64,000 bases of DNA from Akkermansiaceae bacterium (GTDB lineage: Bacteria > Verrucomicrobiota > Verrucomicrobiia > Verrucomicrobiales > Akkermansiaceae), in NCBI GenBank assembly GCA_905182405.1, contig CAJJBQ010000001.1:930001-994000 (forward strand). The letters run 5' to 3'. This document shows positions 39,462-49,979 of this stretch, one piece after another. The translations under genes and the position numbers were made by a program. Position 1 is the stretch's first letter; every line of letters starts with the position of its first letter. The notes under the pieces are model-generated. The model searched no databases. It saw nothing but the letters and a program-made list of their open reading frames with translations, and was not told the DNA's origin.

Positions 39462-41527
39462 CTACCGCTCTATTCTGAAGAAAACCTTCCTTTGATCAAC
39501 AATCCCGATACCTCCCAAATTAAACGTCCTGGTCGTTTGGTTTCCAGCATCGCCAATGACCGAGTCATCGATATCAGTCGACCAATCGGTCATGTCTTCC
39601 GAATACTTCACGATATAAATCACTCCTTCCCTGGAATCCCAAGTGAGGGTCACTGAGTTCGTGTCAGGAGAATAATCAATGTCCGTAATCTTGATGCGGC
39701 TGGCTAATTCGCCAAGCGCCGTCGAATCGATTCTCACTTCATTCAGGCGGGTCCAGCCCCAACTTCCATCGTCGTTTTCGAAAAAGTCCAGCTGGTAGTT
39801 GTCCGCAAGACTGACGCCGGCTCCGACAAGATCATCCTGGGTGAGTGAGAAACTCTCAGTTCCGTTGCCGTTTGTTGGATCGTAGTAAACTGCATCATAA
39901 TCTCCAGTTGTCAGATTGAGCAAGGCAAGGCCCTTTTGACCTACGTCAGTAGTGAGGGTTTTTCCCAAGCCTACTGTGGTGGGGTTAGCAAGATCCGCAA
40001 CCCCTTCCTGATTGCCAGCTCCGCCAAACCAATCGAACTCAAGCACTGGCTTGATCGGATGGACGGTGGCGAAGTTGATCATAGGAGAGCGGTAAAGGAA
40101 ATTTACGTGAGCTCCATCGTGGGCATTTCTAGTGCTTCCGGTGGTGTTGATCCCACCGAAGTAACCACTCATACCGCCACCATCTGCCTGACCAGCGCCA
40201 ACACCATCCCCTGCAAACCAAGCCGTGCCATTGACGGTGGTCCAGCCGTTATCGCCTCCCGGCCCATCATTGAAGTTCCAGGCAAGAAGAGTTTCAGATG
40301 GCGGGGGCGGGGGCGGGGGCGGATCGGCAATGACCGAGCCGTTGAGATTCAGGCTCTCCAACCGGGTCCAGCCGGAGGCTCCATCATCGTAATCAAAAAA
40401 GTCCAGACGATAGACTTCATTGATATCGATTCCGGCGGCAACCAATTCAGCCTGGGTGAGTGAAATCGATTCAGGATTATCTCCCCCATCCTCAGAGTCA
40501 TAGAGAACGTGATCGTAGACTCCCGTCGTCAGATTGAGAAAGGCCAATCCTTTCTGCCCGTTGGCATCAGAATTTCCTCCGTTATAGTTAACAACCGTAT
40601 CCGGGCCCGCAGGTTCCGGGGCTCCTCCTTGATTTCCCTGACCACCAATAAAATTCACCTCAATCGCATTCTGATCCGGATCCAATCTGCTAAAATCAAT
40701 CATCGGTGATCTGAAAAGCATTGCCGCGTGAGCCGCGTCTTCCGCAAAGTTGGTGCCATCCTGAGAAGCATGAACTCCATCGGCCGAAAAGCTGGCAAAG
40801 CCATTCTCGATCTTCCAATTATGAGCTCCTCCCCCACCGTCATTAAAATTCCAGTTCACATTAAACGGCAGATCAATAAGAGCCGCCCCATCCAGGCTCA
40901 CCTCATTCAAGCGGGTCCAGCCCCAACTTCCATCGTCGTTTTCGAAAAAGTCCAGCTGGTAGTTGTCCGCAAGACTGACGCCGGCTCCGACAAGATCAGC
41001 CTGGGTGAGTGAGAAACTCTCGTTCCGTTGCCGTTTGTTGGATCGTAGTAAACTGCATCATAATCTCCAGTTGTCAGATTGAGCAAGGCAAGGCCCTTTT
41101 GACCTACGCCAGTAGTGACTCCCGTGCCCACTCTTGCGGGGTTAGTAATATCCGCAACCCCTTCCTGATTGCCAGCTCCGCCAAACCAATCGAACTGAAG
41201 CACTGGGTCGGTCTCATGGACGGCGGCGAAGTTGATCGCAGGAGAGCGGTAAAGAAAATTTACGTGCGCTCCATCGTGGGCATTTCTAGTGCTTCCGGTG
41301 GTGTTGATCCCACCGAAGTAACCATCAATACCGCCACCATCTGCTTGACCAGCGCCCACGCCGTCCCCTGCAAACCAAGCAGTGCCAGTGACGGTGGTCC
41401 AGCCGTAGTCGTTTCCCTGCACATCATTGAAGTCCCAAAATACCGAAACCCCGGCATGGGCTGTGCTTGGACTAATGCCGAATACGCCGAAAGACGCTGT
41501 CACTAGTTTGAGAAATTTTTTGATCAT
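39462..41527 (-). pseudogene. Three-module secreted repeat protein, broken by a 1-base deletion
   Basis: A signal peptide (LKLVTASFGVFGISPSTAHA) leads into three tandem modules of about 200 residues, each starting WDFND or WNFNDG and containing GDGVGAGQADGGG, NAHDGAHVNFLYRSP, GLALLNLTTGDYDAVYYD and GWTRLNEV. The first module loses frame near 41021, where the DNA reads CTCTC-GTTCC while the third module (39855) and the PEP-CTERM paralogue have one more A (CTCTCAGTTCC or CTCTCAACTCC). The remaining frame is intact to FFRIER at the end. It resembles the PEP-CTERM protein at 45397 but has no PEP-CTERM tail. With one base restored it would be a complete protein of roughly 688 residues. Confidence 0.85.
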
Positions 41528-41615
41528 AATAACAGGTCACAATCTCATTTTTCTAAGATTCGTTTGTCTCAAACTAGCTTTTGCCCATTTAATATCAAGC
41601 AAGAATGGTCGCTCA

Positions 41616-42233
41616 CTAGCGACATGAGTTCCCCCTCGAGGCGAGAAGGGCGCAGAAATGAAGCCTCCGGGCAAACAACAAGCTAGCCGGCCAAGGGTAG
41701 AGAGGAACCTTATTGGTCCACTCATCAATTCCAAGTCCGAGGTCTTGGAAAGCTGCCGTCCACTGTTCGCGGGACCAATAGTTATTCGGAAGTGCTACTC
41801 CGTGGCGGGCATTTCCAACGGAGTCCATGAAGCGCAAGGTCGCTCCCGCGAACAGTCCGTTCCGGTTGTGATCCTTGATCACGATCAGCTCTCTCGACAC
41901 CCGCATCGCCTCCTTGAGAAGCCGACAAGGATCAGTGGTATGATGGAGAACATCGGCGAGCAGAATCGCGTCAAAGGCATTATTTTCAAAAGGAATCGTC
42001 TCCCCGTCAAAAGCCTGCATCGAGATGGCACAATCAGCACGTTCAAGAACATCGACACCGCTTATCTTCAAATCAGGGCGCGCCGTAGTGAGCTCCTTCG
42101 CTAATTGCCCGTCGCCACAACCAACATCGAGAATCGAAAGGTCCTGCGGAAGCCAGGAAGCAAAAATATCTGCCAGCACCCGCACCCGCCTTTGATGAAC
42201 AATGCCACCATGGATCCTATCGATGACCTTCAT
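41616..42233 (-). CDS. Class I SAM-dependent methyltransferase
   Basis: The 205-residue protein has a standard methyltransferase domain: motif I ILDVGCGDGQLAKEL, an acidic loop ISGVDVL, and DAILLADVLHHTTDP. It most resembles enzymes acting on small molecules or lipids in glycan loci. The ATG overlaps the end of the glycosyltransferase gene by 4 bases, so both are one minus-strand operon. The C-terminus (YPWPASLLFARRLHF) is hydrophobic and may contact the membrane. The substrate cannot be inferred from sequence. Confidence 0.88.
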   Translation of the reverse strand: MKVIDRIHGGIVHQRRVRVLADIFASWLPQDLSILDVGCGDGQLAKELTTARPDLKISGVDVLERADCAISMQAFDGETIPFENNAFDAILLADVLHHTTDPCRLLKEAMRVSRELIVIKDHNRNGLFAGATLRFMDSVGNARHGVALPNNYWSREQWTAAFQDLGLGIDEWTNKVPLYPWPASLLFARRLHFCALLASRGNSCR

Positions 42234-43459
42234 CGCTTCTTTTGAATACCGAGAATGCTCACGAAAAAACTGGAGAGTAGTAACTGGGCACCAAGCGCCG
42301 TGATCGTCACACCGGGAATTACCAAACGCATATTGCGCCCGTATTCGAGCGCGCCGAATTCAGAAAGCCGCCACTCATTGATCGCATAGGCTAGCAGGAA
42401 GACCCCCGCCATCATCGCGAGACCCGAAATCAAAATTCCCCGCTCCAGTGTCGCCCAGGAATAAAACCTCTTCAGGCGAAGATCGGGACCGATGAGACCG
42501 GACTCAACCGCATAGGTCTTACTCAGCAACGCGAAGAGAATGGATTGAAACCCGCACATGATGAACAAGCTGGAAAAGAGCAGCGTGTGCAAATCAAAGT
42601 TAATCCCAAAGAGCGTCACTCCCGGCATGCCGAGACCATAACCCACCAAGCCAGCCACGATTGCGAGTAAACCGGGGGCCAGAAAAAGCCAGCGAGGCGA
42701 GTTGATGAGAAAAAAGCGCAGCGTCCGCCATCCGTCGCGCCATGTATTCAAGTGAGGAGCATGGGACACCCGACCGTCCGGATGAAGAGTGATCGGAACC
42801 TCCGAGATCCGACATGTGGTCTGGCTGGACTTAATCAACATCTCCGTCGCAAATTCCATTCCGGTGCAGCTCTGTTTGAGCGCCTCGTAGTGGGATTTAG
42901 TAAATCCCCGCAGTCCGCAATAGACATCGTGGATGGGCGATTTGAACCACCAGCGAATTAACAAAGTGAAGAAGGGATTTCCCAGGTGTCGGTGGGTCCA
43001 AGGCATCGCACCCGGCAAGACCGTGCCACCGCCCGCAGGCAACCGACATCCCTGCACGAGATCAAATCCCTCGCGCAGCTTTTCCAGGAATTTCGGAATT
43101 TCGAGGAAATCGTAGCTATCATCGGCATCCCCCATGATGACATAAGTTCCGCGGGCCACATCGATCCCCCCCATGAGCGCACAGCCATAACCAGGCTCCT
43201 CGACCGTAACAATCCGCACGCCTCGTTTTCGAGCGATCTCCAGCGAACCATCAGTGCTCCCATTGTCGGCGACGATCACCTCCCCGGACACGCCCTCTTT
43301 CTCCATCGCCTGAAGCGCCTTGCCGATACAGACATCAAGCGTGTCCTCCTCATTAAGACATGGGATAACAACGCTGAGTTCGATCTCATTTTCAGGGTGG
43401 GGGTCCATCGCTGCAGCGTGCATATAGATCAAAGCCCAAGTCCTCCAATCTCTTTTCAT
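42230..43459 (-). CDS. Family 2 glycosyltransferase with membrane domain
   Basis: The 409-residue protein has an N-terminal GT2 domain (LSVVIPCLNEEDTLDVCI, VIVADNGSTDGSLEIA, VIMGDADDSYDF) resembling dolichol/polyprenyl-phosphate sugar transferases, followed by four or so transmembrane segments (LFLAPGLLAIVAGLVGYGLG, HTLLFSSLFIMCGFQSILFALL, LAMMAGVFLLAYAI, VTITALGAQLLLSSFFVSI). It likely transfers a sugar to a lipid carrier on the cytoplasmic face. Alternative starts lie up to 17 codons downstream (MDPHPENEIELSVVIPC). It overlaps the methyltransferase by 4 bases and is divergent from the membrane protein gene at 43541. Confidence 0.9.
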   Translation of the reverse strand: MKRDWRTWALIYMHAAAMDPHPENEIELSVVIPCLNEEDTLDVCIGKALQAMEKEGVSGEVIVADNGSTDGSLEIARKRGVRIVTVEEPGYGCALMGGIDVARGTYVIMGDADDSYDFLEIPKFLEKLREGFDLVQGCRLPAGGGTVLPGAMPWTHRHLGNPFFTLLIRWWFKSPIHDVYCGLRGFTKSHYEALKQSCTGMEFATEMLIKSSQTTCRISEVPITLHPDGRVSHAPHLNTWRDGWRTLRFFLINSPRWLFLAPGLLAIVAGLVGYGLGMPGVTLFGINFDLHTLLFSSLFIMCGFQSILFALLSKTYAVESGLIGPDLRLKRFYSWATLERGILISGLAMMAGVFLLAYAINEWRLSEFGALEYGRNMRLVIPGVTITALGAQLLLSSFFVSILGIQKKR

Positions 43460-43540
43460 CGTATTTTAAAGATGCGCCGGGAACCAAGCTCCCGTCTTCC
43501 CCCTTGCCTCGTGAGATTCACCTCCATAAGGTCGCCGTAG

Positions 43541-45253
43541 ATGATCCTCAGAGAGTTGCGAAAAAATGTGATCTCCCAATGCGTCAAGCGAAAATGGCCA
43601 ATCGCATGCGTCTTCGTTTATCTCGTGCTCGCCCTGCACCTGACCTGGCCAATTATTGCTTCTCCTTTTTCCCACGTCCCGATTGGCACGGAACCCACCG
43701 CTTCAGTGCCTTTGTATAATGTCTGGGCCACGTGGTGGAATGCCGACCGATTGGCCGGAGGGCTATTCGGCTACTGGGATGCGCCGATATTTTACCCTAC
43801 CCAGGGATCCTTCGCCCTGATGGAGCCTCAACCCACCACCATGGTGGTCGCCCCGGTCATCTGGCTGACCGGATCGCGGATTCTCGCTTACAATGTCTAT
43901 GTCTGGATCTGCCTGGTCCTTAATGGGGTCTTCGCACAGAGGCTGGCAAAGATTTACGGGATGGGACGCTGGAGCGCTCTTTGGGCCGGAGCCGCGATGG
44001 TCCTTTTACCAATGGTGCACTGGCAACTCGGGATCTTCCAGCTTGCCTCCTTATGGGGCATCCTCTGGACCTGGTCCGCAATCGAGCAACTGTGCCGCGA
44101 GCCCTCGCGTCGAAAAGGCGTGGAGCTGGGAGTCGCCGCCGCTTTGAGCTTTGTTTCCTGCATGCACCACGGACTCTTCCTCGCCATTCTCCTCGTTGGC
44201 GCAGCGCCCATCCTGTGGAGACAATGGATCAAATTCCATGAATTACGGCACTGGGGACTCGCCATCGTGGTCGCTTTGGTCATCACGGTGCCCTTTGTCT
44301 ATCAGGTCAGGCAGGTCACTGAAGTGCACGCTATCGAATGGGAATCAGACCTCGTTACCGATCTCTCGGCAAAAGTGAGCGACTACTTCCACGCTCCCGC
44401 TCATGAACTCATCGATTTCGGTGATGACGAACAACGCTCCTTCTTTCTCTCCTCAGGCTGGCTCAAATACCTCCTCGCCCTCGCCGGGATCTTCTATGGC
44501 CTAAAACGAACTCAAACCCGCCGCTGGGTCTCATTTCTGCTGGCGATCACCGTCCTGGCCTTTTTTTTATCGCTCGGCCCAAACCTCAAGCTCGGCAGCT
44601 TCCAACCCTGGTGGTGGTTGACCGAAAATGTCCCCGGATTCTCACGAGTCCGGTCTGTGATGCGCTTTGCCTTTTTCGTGCAAATCCCTGTGATCATTTT
44701 TGCAGCCTTAGGATTAGGAGGGATCTACCAACTTTCCCGGGATCGAATTCAGCGCCCCAAGCTTCAAAGTGCCTTCCGCTGGGCCCTCCCTCTCCTCGCC
44801 ATTGTCGCTCTGGTCGATGGATTTCCAAGAAGAACGGGAAATGCCGAAATTACTGACGTCAACAAACATCGTAAGTGGCTGGAGTATGTTGAGGAGAACA
44901 CCTCAGAAGAAGAAGGAATCCTCTGCTTGCCGGTCGCACCGGGACCCCGGGTCTGGCAATATCTCGTAACCAGTGAGTGGATGTATTTGGGCACTTTCCA
45001 CAAAGCCCCGATCTTCAACGGCTATTCCAGCCACTTTCCCCAGCATTACAGGAATCTGCGTAATCAAATCCTCAGTGGGTTCCCTTCAAAGAGTATTTTA
45101 GAGAAATTTCACCGGGGGAAAGTCAAATTCATCGTGGTAAGAGCCCAAAAGGGAAGCCCCGCCAGAAACGTCAAATTGGGGGACTTCTGGCTCAAGAGAG
45201 TCTGCGTCGACGAATTGGTGGAAGTTTACGAATTGGGCAAATCAGGCCCGTGA
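43541..45253 (+). CDS. Multi-pass membrane protein, glycosyltransferase-like (GT39/GT-C type)
   Basis: The 570-residue protein has about ten hydrophobic segments (for example CVFVYLVLALHLTWPIIAS, LAYNVYVWICLVLNGVFA, FLLAITVLAFFLSLGPNLKLG, FVQIPVIIFAALGLGGIYQL) and large loops, resembling GT-C polyprenyl-linked sugar transferases or YfhO-like proteins. The C-terminal soluble part FNGYSSHFPQHYRNLRNQ and FIVVRAQKG is typical of these enzymes. Together with the divergent GT2 and methyltransferase it forms a small glycan or glycolipid locus. No DxD-type catalytic pair can be assigned with confidence. Confidence 0.78.
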   Translation: MILRELRKNVISQCVKRKWPIACVFVYLVLALHLTWPIIASPFSHVPIGTEPTASVPLYNVWATWWNADRLAGGLFGYWDAPIFYPTQGSFALMEPQPTTMVVAPVIWLTGSRILAYNVYVWICLVLNGVFAQRLAKIYGMGRWSALWAGAAMVLLPMVHWQLGIFQLASLWGILWTWSAIEQLCREPSRRKGVELGVAAALSFVSCMHHGLFLAILLVGAAPILWRQWIKFHELRHWGLAIVVALVITVPFVYQVRQVTEVHAIEWESDLVTDLSAKVSDYFHAPAHELIDFGDDEQRSFFLSSGWLKYLLALAGIFYGLKRTQTRRWVSFLLAITVLAFFLSLGPNLKLGSFQPWWWLTENVPGFSRVRSVMRFAFFVQIPVIIFAALGLGGIYQLSRDRIQRPKLQSAFRWALPLLAIVALVDGFPRRTGNAEITDVNKHRKWLEYVEENTSEEEGILCLPVAPGPRVWQYLVTSEWMYLGTFHKAPIFNGYSSHFPQHYRNLRNQILSGFPSKSILEKFHRGKVKFIVVRAQKGSPARNVKLGDFWLKRVCVDELVEVYELGKSGP

Positions 45254-45396
45254 GAATTTAAAGCGGCATTCAGCCGATTTGATCACAATCGAAAATAAAT
45301 GACATTTTCTATTGTAATCGTCTGCTATTTAATAACTAGTAGCTGGGTTAATCAGTGAGACGTAAAGTGATTACCCTTAAACACAACAACTATTAG

Positions 45397-46119
45397 ATGA
45401 CTAAAATTAAAAAACTCGTAATCAACCTTACAGCTGCTACGGCTGTCGGTGCGTCCTCAGCAAATGCTGCAGTCGTTTGGGACTTCAATGATCAGCCGGG
45501 AGGCGATAACGGCTGGACCGCCGTGAATGGCGCTGCTTGGTTTGCAGGCGACGGCGTTGGCGCTGGTCAAGTAGATGGTGGCGGTATTGCTGGTTACTTC
45601 GGTGATATCAACACCACCGGAGCCACTAGAAATGCCCACGATGGAGCGCACGTAAGTTTCATTTACCGCTCTCCTACGATCAACTTCGCCACCACCAGTT
45701 CGACCGACCCAGTGCTTGAGTTCGATTGGTTTGGCGGACAAGGTAATCAGGGAGGGGCTGCGGATTTTGCTAACCCCGCAGGAGTGGGCACGGGAGTCAC
45801 TACTGACGCAGGTCTAAAGGGCCTTGCCTTGCTCAACAAGACAACTGGAAATTATGATGCAGTTTACTACGATCCAACAAACGGCAACGGAGTTGAGAGT
45901 TTCTCACTCACCCAGGCTAATCTTGTCGCTGACGGCGTCAGCCTCACCGACGACTACCAGCTGGACTTTTTAGAAAGCGACGATGGAAGTTGGGGCTGGA
46001 CCCGTTTGAACCAAGTGCGACTTGATGATAACGCGGTTGCTGCTATCCCAGAGCCTACAAGCCTGTCCCTCTTCGGATTGGCTGGATTTGCCCTGATCTT
46101 CTTCCGCCGCCGTAAGTAA
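45397..46119 (+). CDS. PEP-CTERM protein with one repeat module
   Basis: The 240-residue exported protein has a signal peptide (INLTAATAVGASSANA), one module of the family found three times in the broken gene at 39462-41527 (WDFNDQPGGDNGWTAVNG through GWTRLNQV), and a complete PEP-CTERM sorting signal: IPEPTSLSLFGLAGFALIFFRRRK. PEP-CTERM proteins are processed by an exosortase, often in genomes that make exopolysaccharide; no exosortase lies in the window. The gene is intact and closes the glycan locus, with a strong terminator downstream. The DNA identity to the broken paralogue is high in blocks. Confidence 0.94.
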   Translation: MTKIKKLVINLTAATAVGASSANAAVVWDFNDQPGGDNGWTAVNGAAWFAGDGVGAGQVDGGGIAGYFGDINTTGATRNAHDGAHVSFIYRSPTINFATTSSTDPVLEFDWFGGQGNQGGAADFANPAGVGTGVTTDAGLKGLALLNKTTGNYDAVYYDPTNGNGVESFSLTQANLVADGVSLTDDYQLDFLESDDGSWGWTRLNQVRLDDNAVAAIPEPTSLSLFGLAGFALIFFRRRK

Positions 46120-46152
46120 CAGCGGCACCAAAAGAAGTTCGATATTAATCTC

Positions 46153-46189
46153 AACGGGGTGGCCTACTTTTTAGGTCGCCCCGTTTTTT
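46153..46189 (+). terminator. Rho-independent terminator after the PEP-CTERM gene
   Basis: AACGGGGTGGCCT and AGGTCGCCCCGTT form a 13-bp stem (two G-U pairs) around ACTTTTT, followed by five further T. It starts 33 bases after the stop. Confidence 0.88.
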
Positions 46190-46253
46190 ATGGTCCATCT
46201 CCCGAAAAATCGCGCTCGTGGAAGGGAATCCTTAGTTAAATACAGAGGGCACA

Positions 46254-49200
46254 TTGCCGAATATCTCTCTTATGAAATCATCAGAAAGTCGCCCGAATAA
46301 ACCGGTCGGTTCGCATTCTAAAAATCAAAAACGATGGGCGCTCATCGGGCTCACTTTATTAGCGATCGCCGGGATCTTCGTGGCTTCCCGTCCCAGTGTG
46401 GACAACACAGCCACCGACCCGGCAAACCGACCCTACCAAGTTCCGGCACCACCAGAGCCGCCCATGGGGAGCTTGGACGATCCCAACGCTGACGGATGGC
46501 CCACCGAAGCTCTGGCAGAGCAGGCCAAAGAACAACTCAAGGGACTCGGTAAATTGATTCTGCACCCCGGGAAAATCGACGGAAAATCACTTCGAAAATT
46601 CGTCACCGAAGACATTTCATTTCACAGCTTGGAACCGGCGAAGCTCAACGCGGCCTATTCGGGCTCTGCTCTCAATATTGTCCGCATGAGCAATCAGCCA
46701 GCTGCTGAAGAGCAGCAAGGCATTACCGAACTCGAAGCCTCACTCCGCAAACTCGGCGCTCCTCTGGAAAGAGCCACTGACCTGCGCTTCGAACCCAAGG
46801 TATTCCGTGTGCAACAGGACCGCGATTCATTTACCACACAACAGTATGTCGCCATCTCCGGGATCACCGAAGGCGGAGTCATCGAGCAACATGCCACTTG
46901 GCGCACCCGCTGGATTAAAAATAGCGATGACTCCCTCCCCCTCCTCACTTCTCTTGAAGTCAGCGATTTCGAACAGGTCAAATCCCACACTCCTGGCCGA
47001 ACCCTCTTTTCAGATTGCACCCAGTCCGTCTTGGGCTCGAACACTTCATTTCAACAACAACTCGGTCGAGGATACGGTCACTGGCTCCGGCACATCCAGG
47101 ATACCCAATATTTTTTCTGGCTCGGCAATCCGGGTATCGCTCTTGGTGACGTCAATAATGACGGCCTCGACGACCTCTATCTCTGCCAGGAAGACGGCCT
47201 CCCCAACCGGCTCTACATTCAAAACCCTGACGGAACCCTGAGCGACGAATCAGAAAAGGCCGGAGTGAATTGGCTGGAAGGATCTCGCAGCGCCCTGCTC
47301 GTAGATTTAGACAACGACGGAGATCAGGATCTCGCCGTGGCGATTACCGGCGGCATCATCCTGGCTGCCAATCAAGGCGACGGCCGGTTTGAATTCCAAA
47401 CCCTGATCCCCACTGCCCACGATCTCATGTCCATGAGCGCGGCAGACTACGACGAAGATGGCCTCCTCGACCTCTACATCTGCACCTATTATCAAAATGC
47501 CTCCAATGGCCCTCAGTCACGTTCGAGCGGGATCGGGGGAGCATTCGTTTATCACGACTCAAATTCCGGCGGCCCCAACAGTCTATTCAAGAACGAGACA
47601 ACGAGCGGTGGCAAATTCAAATTCCTCGACGTCACCACTGAAACAGGCCTGGACGTCAACAACCTGCGATGGAGCCTCGCCGCGTCCTGGGAGGATTATG
47701 ACAATGATGGCGATCAGGATCTCTACGTCGCTAATGACTTCGGAAGAAACAACATCTTCCGCAACGACGAAGGAAAATTCAGCGATGTCGCCGCCCAATC
47801 AGGTGTCGAAGACAGCGCCTCTGGAATGGCCGTCACCTGGGGAGACTACGATCGCAATGGCCTCATGGACGTCTACGTCAGCAACATGTTTTCTGCCGCC
47901 GGAAACCGCATCACCTTTCAAGAGCAGTTCAAACCGGATGCCCCCAAAGAAGTGCGATCCCGACTCCAACGGTTCGCGCGCGGCAGCACTCTCATGAAAG
48001 CTCTCGGCAACGGATCGTTTGAAGATGTAAGTGAATCCGCCTCAGTTACCATGGCGCGCTGGGCATGGGGAACCAGCTTTGTTGATCTCAACAATGATGG
48101 TTGGCAGGACCTTGTCGTCGCCAACGGAAACATTACCGGCGAAGATCCGGGCGATTTGTGAAGTTTCTACTGGCGACAGGTCGTGTCGCAGTCACTCAAC
48201 GAAGCCGACGAGCAAAAAACAAGTAAGTTTGAAAAAGCCAACGCAACCTTCGGCGCCATGATGCGTCGCGGCCGATCCTATAGTGGAAGGGAACGAAACT
48301 GTGTCTTCCTCAACACCGCAAAACCAGACGAGCGCTTCGCCAACATCTCGGCAACCTCTGGAATCGATCTTCCAGACGATGGCCGGGCCTTGGTTGCTAC
48401 CGATTGGGATCACGACGGCGACCTGGATGTATGGATTTCAAACCGAAACGCCCCACGACTGAGATTTTTTCGCAACGACGTTCCGTCCGAGCACCATCAT
48501 CTGACTCTCCGCCTTCAAGGCACTACCAAAACCACCAACCGCGATGCCATCGGCGCAAGGATCGAAGTGATCCTCACCGACGGACGACCTCTGATCAAAA
48601 CCCTGCGAGCAGGACAATCATTCCTCTCCCAATCCACCAAATGGATTCATTTCGGACTAGGAGACGCAGAGAGCATCGAATCAGTGAAAGTCCAATGGCC
48701 AGGCGGCGAGACTGAGACCTTTCCCAATCTGGAGGTGGATCAACGCTACAGCCTTATCCAAAACAGCGGTAAAGCTGAAAAAACCGAAACACAAAAACGT
48801 CAAACGACAATCTCTCCCAGTCCCGTCGATTTACCTCCAACCGACAGCACTGCCCGCATCCATCTGGCCTCCCTCCTTCCCATGGCCAGGTTGAATTACC
48901 AAACCTTCGATGGCGCCTCCAAGCCATTACCTACCGGACAGGGCAAAGCATACGTATTGAGTCTCTGGGCAAGCTGGTGCCCTCCTTGTGAAGAAGAGCT
49001 GCAAGAGTTGGCAGAACGAGCTCAAGAGCTTCGCGATGCCGGCATTGAAATCATCGCCCTCGCCGTCGACGGCCTTGATGAGGACAACGCGGGAGCGCCC
49101 GACGCAGAGAAAATGGCCAAGCGACTGGACCTCCCCTTCACAAGCGGCAGAGCGACGAGAAACTTGATCAGCTACCTGCAATCTGCCCATGACTACCAAA

Positions 49201-49979
49201 TCACGGGTGCTGAAACCCTACCCGTGCCCGTCAGTTTCTTAATCGATGGCAATGGGAAAATCTCGGTCATTTACAAAGGCAAACTGAACCCGGATCACTT
49301 AAAAGAAGATCTAGGGCATTCACAAGGCACACCGCTCGAACGCTTTGCCCGCTCCGCCCCCCTCCCCGGGCGAACGCTTCCGATCCCAACCGTTTCCCGT
49401 CACCGAAATCAATACGAAGCACAATACCGGTTCGCCACCTTCCTCCAACAACGGGGACTCACCCAACTGGCCAATGCTGAAAACAAGGCCCTGATCAAGT
49501 CGTTTCCAAAAAACGCCGGACCACACAACAACCTGGGAATTTCCTATATTAGGGCCAAGAAAATCGATCTGGCGGAAGCCAGTTTCCGGGAGGCTCTCCG
49601 CATCCAGCCGGACCACGGAAAAGCCAATGCTAACCTGGGCACGCTCCTTGCCCAAAAAGGCAAGCTTTCCGATGCCATCCCCCATCTCAAACAAGCTGTC
49701 AAGAGCAACCAACAAGATGGAAAAATCCTCGCGATGTTATCTCAACTCTTGCTCAAACTGGAACGATGGCCGGAAGCCCAAACGTCCCTGGAAAAAGCGC
49801 TGAAGCTCAATCCCAATTCCCCAAACCACTGCTCCAGTCTGGGATTCGCCCTGGCAAAACAAGGACAACTCCAACAAGCCGTCGAGCATCTTGAGCAAGC
49901 GCTCAAACTAGAGCCCACCCACGCTGATGCCCGACGGAACTTAACAACGATCCGCCGCTTGATCGAACAAGGTCAGTGA
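46254..49979 (+). CDS. Putative selenoprotein: VCBS/ASPIC-UnbV protein with thioredoxin and TPR domains
   Basis: A single frame runs from a TTG at 46254 (preceded by AGAGGG; an ATG at 46272 is the alternative) to TGA 49977-49979, interrupted only by an in-frame TGA at 48159-48161. Read through, it gives 1241 residues: a membrane anchor (about 28-46), VCBS/FG-GAP repeats (DVNNDGLDDLYLCQEDG, DNDGDQDLYVANDFGRNN), residue 636 at the TGA inside GDL-U-SFYWRQVV, further VCBS repeats (DWDHDGDLDVWISNRNAP), an ASPIC/UnbV core (RDAIGARIEVIL, about 762-830), a thioredoxin-like domain with WCPPC (C909, C912) and TPR repeats (about 1080-1230). Both sides of the TGA belong to one family and a SECIS-like hairpin follows it, so selenocysteine is favoured over a nonsense mutation. 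The anchored protein probably works outside the cytoplasm in thiol or selenol redox chemistry; its partner is unknown. Without readthrough the product would be a 635-residue fragment. Confidence 0.8.
48169..48192 (+). promoter_or_regulatory. Bacterial SECIS-like hairpin after the in-frame TGA
   Basis: GCGACA (48173-48178) and TGTCGC (48184-48189) pair perfectly around the loop GGTCG. Below them lie a bulged G72 and three more pairs (A69-U92, C70-G91, U71-A90; numbers are the last two digits). The loop GG starts after 17 bases from the TGA; in E. coli fdhF this distance is 18, with loop AGGUCU. A GG followed by U at the loop start is the SelB recognition feature. Confidence 0.8.
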
